DNA of 64,000 nucleotides from Tetranychus cinnabarinus (lineage: Eukaryota > Arthropoda > Arachnida > Trombidiformes > Tetranychidae): positions 2,790,001 to 2,854,000 of the forward strand of contig WHVY01000007.1 in NCBI GenBank assembly GCA_022266195.1, given 5' to 3'. The notes beneath the pieces are model-generated. The model did no database searches. It worked only from the letters and a program-made list of their open reading frames with translations, and was not told the origin of the DNA. The position numbers and the translations under genes were made by a program. This document shows positions 26,601-37,826 of this stretch, piece by piece (position 1 is the first letter of the stretch; the number at the start of each line of letters is the position of its first letter).

Positions 26601-29600
26601 CTCTTTGTTTTTACTGTGAAAAATAGTTGGCAAAAAAATGTTAATCAAAATTATATCAAGACAAATAAATTGTAAATGAGAAGAAGAAAGAATTGAGAAA
26701 AGATGGAAAAACGGAAGTACAGAAGAGGCACATCAATTTAGACACTGAATAGAGAATGAAAAGCATAACGATAATAGAAAAATGCTAAAGGAAATACGAA
26801 CGAAGAAGATTCGAAAAGAGAAATTCATTTTGCTTTTTCCTTGCAAGTTTCCCTTTCTCATGAGAATTGGTATAATAAAATTTTTTAAAACTTGAACAAG
26901 AAAAATGTTGGACTTGATTGGTGATTAGTTTAAATACATAATATTTGATTTGGATAATTAGAACCATTCATTGTTGATAAAGGCTGTGAAGAGGTTTTTT
27001 TTGAAAAGAAAGGGAGGGAAGAAAGAAAAAGGATGAGGATAAAGAGGAGAGAAGATGAGGGAAGAAATTAGTGAAACAAGCTTTTTGCTTTTTCTTAGTT
27101 TGTTTTATCCTTGATGAGGATGATGAAGAGGGAAAGTGAGAGGAGGAATGAAGGATGATTGGGATAATTGTTGAGGATACATGGTGAGATTGATGAAGGA
27201 AAGAGTGTATTGGCAAGAAAAGATAAGAGTTTATTAAAATTTTGACTTTTTTTCTTCTTCATCTTCTTCCATATTCTGTTATCCTTTCGATACTTTCCTC
27301 TCTTTTGTCTTCTGTCTATTTGTCTTGCTCCTTAATAAAAACAGTTACATTAAGTAAAGCAAATTGAGTAAATTAGTTTCATCTAACCATCCAAATCAAA
27401 TGTAACCCAAGATGCAAAGATGAAAAAAACACAGGATTATAAGGAGTAACTGAGCCATCATCAGTTCTCATCATAACCATTCATCAGAATAATTACGATA
27501 ACTTTCCCTTTTCTCTTTTTCCTTCTCATTCGCATCTTTTTTTACTCTCAGTTCATCATCATCATATCTAATCATAATAATCATCACTCTTACTTCATTG
27601 CAAATTTCTAATCATCATTTGTTTTCTTACTCGTTTTAGGATTTTTTTAGGTTACACTGTTTTTACTGTTGGCTTAAAATTAATTCATTAGTTACTTTAA
27701 TAATGATCAGTTAATAAGATGCATATAAGCTATTAATATCAACAATGAACTTTCAGAGTCGACTTAATTTAAATTCATTTTTGCCTCTTTTATCAACAGT
27801 CAACATCAATATTCAAATTGAAAAGCCATTGTAAACACAATTGATGAGCCATCTGTAAGGTCCTGCAACTTTTCAGACTCTGGTTCAGTCCATATTGTTG
27901 TTTGGATTGTTTAATTATTCACGGAACATTAGTTTGCTTCAATGTTGTTTCATAGAAAGATAATGATGACAGAACGTGCTTCATTTAACTCATCTTCAAA
28001 TGATAATCATTATCATCATAAACATCTTTATCTTTTCCATTTCATCCGAAAATTCATTCAATCTTCTTTTTATCAAATCTTACAAATAAAGTTTCCCTTG
28101 AAAGTGTAACAAAACTAGAGATGAAAAGATACCTCAAGAATATTCATCTTTTCTCTTCCATTACTCTCAACATTTTCATTATCATCATCATCAGTATCAT
28201 GAAAATCGTTCAAATCCACAGTCAATACAGACCCAATCATACAACATCATCTAATTGAACTTTTTTTCTTCTCTCGACACCTTATCTTTATATATATATA
28301 TTTTTTCCCATATCATGATTACAATCATAATCATCATCATCATAATCACCATCAAAGCTTTCTGACCATAAATTCATACAGTGTAACAATAATCTTTTAG
28401 ATTGCTAGAAACAGATGAACTCACATGAAGCAATGCGATATCAAGAAATTGGAAGGAAAAAAGAAATAAATATAAATAAGAAAAACTGGAAATTTTCATC
28501 ATCATCATCATCATCATCATTTAAGTAACAATCAAAAATATTTTGGTATTTGTGACTAACATGAAAATGAAGGTGCAGGATAAGACTACAGATCACATCC
28601 AAAAAGTGATCATAAGTAATCAAGAGCAATACGAAATTAGAGTAAATGATTAGATAAAAAGGGTTGGTACTCAGAGATGAACAAGAATCAAGAGCATTTA
28701 ATGGGTTCGAAGTTGAAACAAGTTAATAGAGACGAGAGCCGCAAATGGCTAGTCATTGGCCATTAGTGCATGTGTGTGTAAGAGAGAGATCAAGAAGTGG
28801 CTTTATCATCATAAACCATTGGATGAGAAAAGCTGAAAAAAACTACATAAGCTGAACATTAAACAGCATATAATTCGATATATTGGTTGAAATAATCATC
28901 TGAATGATTGTTTTTACGTGCATCATAATCATTTTCACTGTTTACATCAGTAATGATACATCAAGCAAATAAATATATCTACACATAAAACATATTGCAA
29001 TTCAGTAATAGCGATGGTTCAACTTTCTATCAGTTTCACTGTTTCTGAACAAAAAACAAATTTCCAATTATCCAAAGGTTTACCATTAAATAGACTGAGA
29101 GTATGCATATGATGATAAAAGCCTTTGAACAGTAAATTGATTTGATCACGGAAATCATATGGCTGTTGGTTGCTTAAACAAGCTTCAAAACAAATCTCAT
29201 AATCATCTAGTCTTGACTGATAATTAATAAAATATAAACTGGATCAGATGACCAGTAATTACAAGGTAAGTCACGTAGCCATTAGGTTAAAGCTTATCAA
29301 ATCTAGGAGAGATGATCATCATAATCAGACTGTTGATTGAGGTGATTCCTGTTTTGGTGTGTATTGTTGTTTGGATGTGGTTTTGTTTGATGATAATCAT
29401 TATCATCATTATCTTGATACTAACAAGATTTTGGTTGACTTTATCTCAATTAAGGGAAAAAGGGATTATTCTGAGGGCAAATAAATTGAAATGATAAAAC
29501 AATTTCAACAAGATTGTCAGATGAAATGTATAATAATAATGGTGATAATAATAATAAAGATGCTAGTGATAACTTAAGAGAGTATAATGATGATCTAAGA

Positions 29601-32170
29601 TGAGATTTGTTCAATTCTGGATGCACTTTTTTTTCATCAAACAAAATGTTTACACGAAAAAAAGTAGGAAATACTAATGAGATGAAATAGAGAAATGGTT
29701 CTTATCGTTTCTTTTGAATTAAATCATGGTAAACGAGATTGAAAGTGTAAGTGATGTTAGATATTATTGTTGTGTTTGTATGGTGTTAGTGTTGTTTAAT
29801 AATATTGAAGTATTGGTGAAATTATTTGACTTGCGAGAAGAAGAGAAAGGGTAAAAAAGGAAAAGGCAGAAAATAGGAAGAAAAAAGTTGAACTCTAATT
29901 GAATTGGGTTTAGGAAAAGTTTGATAGCGAAAATGGGTGATGCTAATGAAAATATATGGTCTCTATCAACATGAATCTGCATAAATAATAGTGTAAAGGA
30001 GTAAAGGAAGAAAGATGATGGAAATCGAAAGGGTAAAATGTACAAAAGGGGAATGGGTAGCAAATCAAAGCGATAATAGTAAAGAGAGAATCTGATTTTG
30101 ATCATTTTTAGTTTACAATTTTAAAATTGAAGAGTTAGAAACTTTGGAGAGTTGATCATTGATCAATGGTAAGAAACGACGCCGGTGGTGATTAATATTT
30201 AGATATAATCAAGTTAATAAACGATTCAAACCATTCATCATTCAAACTGTAATAATGGGAATCATGTGAAAGATGAAATGTAAAGGGTTAACTGTAACAT
30301 TATTGTATTAACTTGTCTTTGCTTTACAAGTGTTGAAAGTGACAAAATTTCATTGCTTTTGTATGGACATTTAGCTTTGGTAATCGCATGATAACTTTAA
30401 TTTATCCTGTTCTTTTTTTGATGAAACAATTGATAAATGAGAAGAAGATATTTCAAGTAAAATCATTGGCATGATAAAGCTGATTTAATTGGAGATGGGG
30501 AAGACTATTTAAATAATGATGAACAGGAGTTTGACCATTGAAGTTATTTGTAAATCTATGGCTAAATTTTTAATCAAGGAAAAAGCTTTTACTCTAATTT
30601 TTCTTGTTACAACTAATTTTATCATTATTACTGTTATTGTTATATTATTGTTTCTATCAGTTAATTCTGTAAAATTTATAAGCTTGGAACAATTGTTTGA
30701 TTAAGTTGATTGGATGTAAGTGTTTAGACTATTTAGATACCATTTAAATGGCAATTACAATTTAACGGTATAACAAATGCAATTGATTGTGAAGATTGAG
30801 AAAAGTTCAGAAGGTTTGGCAAGTTCAGAGGGAATAAGTTTGTTTAAAGATAAGAGCATGAATGGCCAATTGTGTACCAATGGAAACCATTATTCTTAAT
30901 CTGGTCAAGATAAAAAAAGAGGAGTTCAAAGGGCTGATTGAATGGTTTAACAACGGCAATCAACACAAAATCATTTCAACTAAATTAGTTCATTTAAGCT
31001 AATTTCGATTCGGATCGACAGATCTTACAAGTAAATAAGATGAATGTAGATGGAAAAGCTAAATAAAAAGTTTATCGTTTTCTCCTTTTTATTTAAGTGA
31101 GATGACCAGAAAGACCATAAAGACTATTTAAGTGATCATTCTATTGTATCTATTTGGATTTCATCTTCATTTTTCTTTCATTTTCCTTTTAATCTTGACC
31201 TTCTTTTGGCTTTGATACCATCTAATTTGATTGTGATCAGTCCTTTAAAAGACATTCAATTCATTTTAACGATAAAATAGCGACATAAGTTTGGCTAGTT
31301 AACTGTAGGTTTAATATTGGATGAAGATCGGAAAAAGACTCCAGCTTTAAGATGATCATTCTGTATAATTTTCAAGTTGATTCTGATATTTACCTGCAAA
31401 GGATTGAGCTTTTTCCGCTTTCGTATGAATTTTGAGAACCAAATTTTCTAGGTAATTCCATTATATTGATACCTCTTGGTCCTTGAAGAGCAAGATGTCT
31501 GCCATCAGGAGACATAACCAAAGCGTCCACATCAAATAAAGGTGCGTTTGTTGGCATCAAATTCTGTGCATTGAGAGATACAAAGATATGTTAAATAAAC
31601 GAACAAATAAAGAATAAAATTGAATCAGAAAATGTCAAAGGTTGCCTCATCTCATCGGTTAAATAACAGAAAATTAAACCTTGAAAATATTATTGAATAT
31701 TTCAAATGGATATGAAAAGGCGCCAATTATGCTTTTGAAGATGTAATTTACTGATATTGAAAACCAGAAAGTAATGAGAGAAATATGATCTCAAATAATT
31801 AAGACCCATAGACTGAAAATGATTAGATTGGCGGTTAATATAAGAATCTTTAAAGGAAGACATTGACTCGCCGAAAATATGTTTAGACGTTTAGATGTTG
31901 AATTTATGTAAATTAAGCTTTCAAAAGACAACTTACTTGGACATTAACTAGCTTAAAATCTTTCATAACAAGGCAGTAGATTTGTTGTTCTTGATTGTCC
32001 CAGATGCAAAGTAAATTGTCATCAAAAGTGATTAAATTGGCAGCACCTCTTTTACCATCAAAGAAGCTTTTCAAGTTACTAGAAAGCTTCTCGAGTCGAG
32101 GATCCGTAAGTAAAAGGTTTTCCCACATTTCACCGTTATAAAGGTCACTTCCAAGCCCTAAACGAACCAT
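23630..32170 (-). CDS. Nup88: Nucleoporin Nup88 (five coding exons)
   Basis: Nup88 is a cytoplasmic-face component of the nuclear pore that anchors Nup214 and Nup62 and supports CRM1-dependent export. I read coding exons, in transcript order, at 32170-31937, 31563-31394, 26348-26220, 25511-23796 and 23690-23630. All junctions keep frame and give 769 residues, close to the roughly 740 of vertebrate Nup88. Exon 2 has the SPDGRHLALQGPRGINIMELP block and exon 3 the TRWHPGSPSGSSHIAILTND block, both typical of the N-terminal beta-propeller. The last about 150 residues are charged heptad-like coiled coil (for example KKLQLEEIEKLSSEKDSII). The open frame of exon 4 would stop at 23792, but a strong donor (caca|gtgagt) just before it joins a short final exon. 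Flanking introns are short except the 5 kb intron 2. The ATG at 32170 is the first in frame. Confidence 0.93.
26349..31393 (-). other. Large intron 2 of Nup88 (about 5.0 kb)
   Basis: This lies between the donor at 31393 (cag|gtaaat on the minus strand) and the acceptor at 26349. It is much longer than the gene's other introns. It contains microsatellites (28497-28520, an AT run near 28290), two copies of an ATGATAATCATTATCAT palindrome (28000 and 29390) and no recognisable nested gene. ORFs at 29764-30105 and 26968-27216 are low complexity. Confidence 0.75.
28497..28520. repeat. (CAT)8 microsatellite
   Basis: Eight perfect CAT units inside Nup88 intron 2. Confidence 0.88.
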
Positions 32171-35100
32171 GATAGCGTTAAGATCAAATAAATAAGAACC
32201 AAATTAATTGAAATCAAGTAATTAAATAGAAAACTTGAAGCAATTCAATAAAAGCAAGGTTTGAAATTAAGTATAAAAACATATGATTGATCGGTTACAC
32301 AATATAGCTACTAGTGCCATCTATATTTACCGATGTAAGAATAAACAAACGGGATTTATTCAAAGGGAAAAATGTTCAAGACGAAATTTATTTTTTGTTT
32401 AATAAATTTTACATCTTTAGATTTTCTGCTCATTTCATTTATAATTCATCCTTTATTCATGTAAAAGTAAGTAAAACCTGAATTGTTGAAGTGGTGCTAA
32501 GTGAAGGAAAAGTTAGAAAAAGAAAGTTAAATTCTTTGCCTAAATTAATTGAGAGTGAAATATTGAATGGCTCAAAAGGAAAGGGTAAAAATGTAAAAAT
32601 CATAATGGTGATGATATTGTGATTTTTGTTGATTGTCAAAAACCTTTTTCTCATCTTTTCCTTCTTAAAACTTCTATAGTTAACTGTATTCTTAACGATT
32701 AATGTTTATTTTCAGGCTTTTTACTGGTGCTTTTTTTCCTGGTAAACCTAAAGAGTTAAATGTTTGTTTTTTGTTGCTGATGATTCTTTCTCTTCTTCTA
32801 ATTGTGCTCGTCAAATTTGGATATTACTTTTGAATTGGTTTAAAAGACATTATTACAATTGTTGATGGATCAAATTTTGGCCTTCTTAATGTGATAATTT
32901 AAAATCGGTTGGAGTTGTGTGATATCTACATGAATCACATCCATTTATGCATGTTTTTAATGGTGAACACGCACTCAGCTGCTAATGTATATCTCCTTTA
33001 ACGACTTGGATCTCAAATTATTTGAGATAATCAGGCTTAAATGTTTTATCAACGATTCACTCATAATCTGGTAATGATTCTGACTCTGGGGACGTTTATG
33101 GAAATTGTGAAACATCTCATATTAGCGTAATATTTCCATATCCAAGCGCTGTCTTCACTCTTTAGCCATAATCTCAGCTTGAAGATATAGCAACAAAAGC
33201 TACCTTTCCAAGTGGAATTAGATTGATTTGTATTGTTACAATGGTAATCTCAGCATTCTCATCAATTCTTCAATAACATAATCTATTTCTCGTCTTCAAA
33301 GGGTAACTGATTTAGTCAATTGTGAACATGACTTGTAATATTCACTTGATTTCTTCCATTAATGATGTTACCCTTTTTTCCAATATAATTAGTTTCTAGT
33401 TCTAAAAAAAGTCAACTTCAATTGTCTCAGAGACTCTTTTTTTCTTGTTCCATTTCTCAATAAATTGTCCTCTTTTCTCCATCTTTTTCTGGTATTCATT
33501 TGCCAAAGATAACCTAAAGATGTTGAAAAATCTAATTATAATCAAATTGTAATTTTGTTGACTCTTAATGGTTCAATTAGCGATCAACTAATTAACTGAA
33601 AACGCAGAATGAAAAGAAGAAGAGAAAACAAGTAAAACGAAAATGATTGTGTTTAACGTAAATAGTAATGTTGTCTATTCAATTTACATTATGTTCATTC
33701 ATTTGATTCCATCAGTGAATCCTTTTAATAATGAATGTAACGCCACTAATTAAAACTGACAACAATGATTTAGGCAAAGGTAAACAGAAAATCTTCTTAA
33801 TCTTGCACCTTATTATCAATCAAAAAGTTCACACAGTCAATAAAAGAGATGAGAAGAAGGAAAAAAACACAGTAACCTCTCTAAAACATTTTTAAGGTAA
33901 ACGTAAGAATGAATCCCATTTTTACAATTAACTTAGAGGTTTACCTTTGATTGGAAAATTATAATTGGTTAATTTTAGGGTATCACAAAGAGTGAGTGGC
34001 TGGTGAAGATCAACGGTTATGGTTAACATGCAGCTAATGTAATTCTTGAATAACGATCATGTTGGCAACACGTGAAAAGAGCCTGCAAGGCTCCACTATC
34101 CCATCATGTGACTGGCATTATTTCATTGGTTTCAACATCGCTGGTGATCATTTTTTGACTTTATCTTATTCCTATGTTTGATCATCATAATTTTTAGTCA
34201 ACTTGAATGTTCACACTTTACTCAAATATGATTCAATGTTACTATACCTAAACAGCTGTAAGTACACTCACACTGAATAAACTGTGACTCTCTCTTTCCC
34301 AACATCTCTTTATAAACAAAGACACTTCATTTCTTTGTATTTACTTGAGCTTTTTTCTTACATTACAGATATTCATGAGAGATGTTCATCTAATTAGTCC
34401 TTATTCCATGCTTACCTGAGCTGTATTTAAAGATAATCAATGTGCCTGGTGACGTTAGGACCAAATCTTGGCGTATGGCTGAAGAGTTATTAGATATGGC
34501 TCTTGGTATCAACAGTTGAATGGTGCGTTGGTTTTATTTTTATTTTAAATCTCTTTACATCAACTTTCTATTGAACCACTGGAATTAACAATGTTGTCAA
34601 TTTTTATCGCTCTATTACAATGTATCAATGGTGATTATTGTCATGTTTTGTAATGTCAGATAAACCCTTTCAATGTATCAACTCTAAATCTCTTTGTAAT
34701 GTGTGTTAACCAGGATTTAATGGTTTTCTTAAAACTCTTAGCAAACCGGTTCATATGAAATGTATCAAATGAATCTACTCTTTTCCCTTCAGTTCCTATC
34801 ATCAGGACATTGAAACTATTTTCAGCCTTTTCCAGTCTTTGTGTGCATGTAATATTTCTCTCCTCTTTTCTCTTTCTACCTCTTTATTCACTTTATCTCC
34901 ATCCCGCCCTTAGTAACCTGTTAATTAATATTTTAATTTTATCAAATATTTCTTTTCCTTAAATTCTTTTTTGTTTCATTCATTGACAGGTAGACAAATA
35001 AATCATTCAATTGAATACTTCATTTTATTTGGCAAAGAGCAGGATTACTGGAATTGATTTTATTTTGTCTGTGCAGTATTGATCTCTTACTCTATCTTTC

Positions 35101-35256
35101 CTGTTTTTTACTGGATGCCTTTGTTTCATACATTCGATTTTTAATCCATTCGCAATACTATCATCTCTAATCATCTAATTAAACCATCAACTCAACTAGT
35201 GAAACATCTATTCTTCTCAACCAAAGTTAAATTTAGGAAATATTAACAATAACATC
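32171..35256. other. Intergenic region between divergent Nup88 and TMEM53-like genes
   Basis: Nup88 reads left and the TMEM53-like gene reads right, so both promoters lie within these 3.1 kb. Close to Nup88 there is agtgccatctatatttac (32311-32328). No domain is visible. A 41-codon open stretch near 34405-34527 (plus) is paired with an equally open minus frame and a donor-like site at 34418, but neither shows homology I can name. Confidence 0.5.
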
Positions 35257-36351
35257 ATGAGTTTCGCTAGCTTCTCTATCAGTCATTTGAGATGTTTCTC
35301 TGGGGCTGGACGATCTATGTTCCAAATTGGAATCAAACCATGCTTACATAACTACCTGTCTACTTCATCATATATTAGTATTAGATTGAAGGTATGTATT
35401 TTTTAAATTAGTCTTATCATATTACCAGAATTACCCAACATCTAATTGATTTTTCATGTTAACCTTCTCTCTTTATCTTAGCATGGCAAAGCCAATAAAC
35501 ATGGTGTTCATTTTTTTAACAAAAACCTTTCGATTAAATATGCCAATAGTGTAAATCAAGATCATAAAATCAATCACAACACCAATGGAGGATCAGATGT
35601 AGAGGTTAAACCGGCAAGTCGATTACTGGTGCTTATTGCCTGGATCCGAGCTGCTGAGAAAAATTTAGAGAAATATCGTGAAATTTACATTAAGAATTAT
35701 GGTTTTGATGTTCTCACTGTGTATACAAACCCGATAGATTTTCTATTGCCTACTGTAGGCACTCAAAAAACTGCCCAAAATCTGGTTGATTATCTGGTAA
35801 CTGAAGGAAATAAATATTCTGATATCGTAATCCATGGATTCTCGGTTGGTGCCTACGAATTTGGTGAAATTCTTATAATTTTAAATAAAGCCTTAGAGAA
35901 GAGTGAAGCCAACAGTGCCTATCACAAATTAATTGATACAATTAGAGGAATGGTTTTCGATAGTGCTGTAGATGTAAGCGGTGCTCCCATTGGAGTATCT
36001 CGTTCTGTTGGTGGTGAAACCTTTCTAGCCGATGCAATTCAGATTGTAATGAGATTCTACATGTGGTTAGCGAGTCCAGTTGCAACCAAACATTACGTTG
36101 CCTCTTCGAAAATGTTTCACAACAATTTTTTAAGATGTCCCGCATTGCTTTTATTTTCAAAGCAAGATGCTATCTCAGATACCAAGGTTAATATGGATTT
36201 AGCTGAAGAATGGAAAAATCTAGGTATCAATGTTACGGTCAAAGATTTCAATCATTCTCGCCATGTAACACACTATCGAAAATATCCTGATCTATACGGA
36301 AAACAGATTGATGACTTTATCACTAAATTATCATTTATCTCCAATAAATAA
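35257..36351 (+). CDS. TMEM53 / DUF829-family alpha/beta hydrolase-like protein
   Basis: Two coding exons, 35257-35391 and 35482-36351 (phase 0 junction, 90 nt intron), give 334 residues. The family signature is clear: a strand followed by W-x-R-A-A-xx-KNLxKYxxIY, the nucleophile elbow GFSVG (Ser about 166), IxGMVFDSA, LLLFSKQD (Asp about 274) and SRHVTHYRKYP (His about 306 or 309), in the order expected of an alpha/beta hydrolase triad. Vertebrate TMEM53 is a nuclear-membrane protein with this fold, and enzymatic activity in the family is not established. The N-terminal 90 residues are extra: Ser/Arg/hydrophobic without acidic residues up to about residue 45, which resembles a mitochondrial presequence, then an Asn/His-rich linker. 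The long transmembrane stretch of TMEM53 is weak here, so a soluble or mitochondrial role is possible (inference). Confidence 0.85.
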
Positions 36352-36944
36352 CGAATTACTATCGAAGCTCTAATCTTACTCAATCAAGTTTTCGATTCAA
36401 TATCCAACCAAAGCGTATGTTTTACCTCTTTTCCTGCTGCTGATCAATTTGTATCTCTCTATCCGTATTCGTTAATTTTTCATCATACTTTATTACAAGC
36501 CGATTGTTTGAACCTTCAATGGTTTTTACGTGATCTCATGTAAACTGTTGTCTAGATGTTGCCAAATTCATCGGATTCAAATGGATGGGTATCATCTTCT
36601 AAAAAATATTCCAATCAAACAAGACCTGACATTGCCTCATTTATAAACAATCAATCAACATGCTATTAGAAAAAAATTCAATTTTTGTTCAATATTAAGT
36701 TTATCATAAGTTCTATTTATCATTCATGTAACTTAAACCGAAAAGGAGCACAAAAGAAATCTTACACTAACTTAAAAGTAAATAATTTTTCATAATTTGT
36801 TTGTCACTTCACCTGAATTTCCATTTTAATTTCTACTTTTTTGTTTGTATATTTTTTTACAATAGATAACCATAATCAAGTCGTTAATGATCAAGTTGAT
36901 TATGATATATCAAGACGAAAATGCAATCTCTCACAATTCAAGTA

Positions 36945-37192
36945 CACTAGAATACCCGGTTAAAGCAATTATTTTTCTAATTCTCCATCTAGTGATAATA
37001 ACTTTCAGAGACTGACAGCGCTTAAAATTTAGGTTATGAAAGGATTTTATAAATTATAAAAATAAATATCAATTTGTAAAAATCATAGATGGCGACTGTG
37101 AAAATTGCTTTAAATTAAAGAGTAACTCTTTCACTCTCTCCTCTTTCCTTTAAATGGAACACAAAAAATTGCTTTAACCGGCTACTCTAGTG
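36945..37192. mobile_element. 248-bp MITE with TA target duplication (Tc1/mariner-like)
   Basis: The left end starts cactagaatacccggttaa and the right end is its inverted match (two mismatches over about 26 bp: cactagagtagccggttaa... on the minus strand). Both ends are flanked directly by TA (36943-36944 and 37193-37194), the usual Tc1/mariner target duplication. The interior has no coding capacity. It sits immediately upstream of the duplicated promoter block at 37201. Confidence 0.8.
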
Positions 37193-37200
37193 TATTTGAA

Positions 37201-37738
37201 TAAAATCATTTGCCGTATTAATGACTTTCTAATTTACCAATCTTTTACAATTTACTAATTTTGACCGAGTTATACATGATTTGTAAATGGAAAGTTTCTG
37301 AAAGTTCTAAGCGGATATTAATAAAATAAATTGAAATTCAATGATTGGTTAATGTTTTTGAATGCTCAACTTCTCCTTTATTCAATCTAAATTTTTGGTT
37401 AAAATTGTACTCAAAGTAATTAGATTTTTATTCGTATAATTTTGATCAGTGCAACATAAAAATTATACTTGGCGCCAAAAAAGCCAATAATAATTGAAAA
37501 AGAAGTGACCGCCAGTTCTCACGCCATCTCTAACCAAGTATCAATTCGAAATTCATTCTCCTAAGTTACTTATTTTCGTTATTTTATACTGCTCCGTCAA
37601 TCAAATTATTATTTGGTAAGTATATTTTAATAATGATGTTTGACATCCATTTATCAACTTGCTTGGTGATGTTAATCAGATCAATGTAATTTTATTTGTT
37701 TCATTATTTGTTTATCTATTCTGTTTTCAACAGGTCCA
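37201..37738 (+). repeat. Duplicated upstream block, copy A (promoter, noncoding exon, intron)
   Basis: This block matches 45601-46155 in the same orientation with few substitutions and small indels by eye. It contains a likely noncoding first exon ending ttatttg|gtaagt (donor near 37617) and a short intron ending ttcaacag|gtcca. Similarity stops right after the acceptor (shared gtcca, then divergence). Downstream lies the unrecognised 943-residue gene. A shared stretch with ttggcgccaa near 37469 is the most GC-rich part of the block and a palindrome. Confidence 0.85.
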
Positions 37739-37826
37739 AATTTCCTCTACTGAATCACCATTTTGTTATTTGATTACTATTTTTTACAGATGAGTAACTA
37801 ATTTTGATCGAATTTGCAGTCTAGTA

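Noticed and set aside
34405..34527. Possible exon between Nup88 and TMEM53-like genes
   Set aside because: Both strands are open over this span, with a donor-like site on the minus strand only. Neither product is recognisable.
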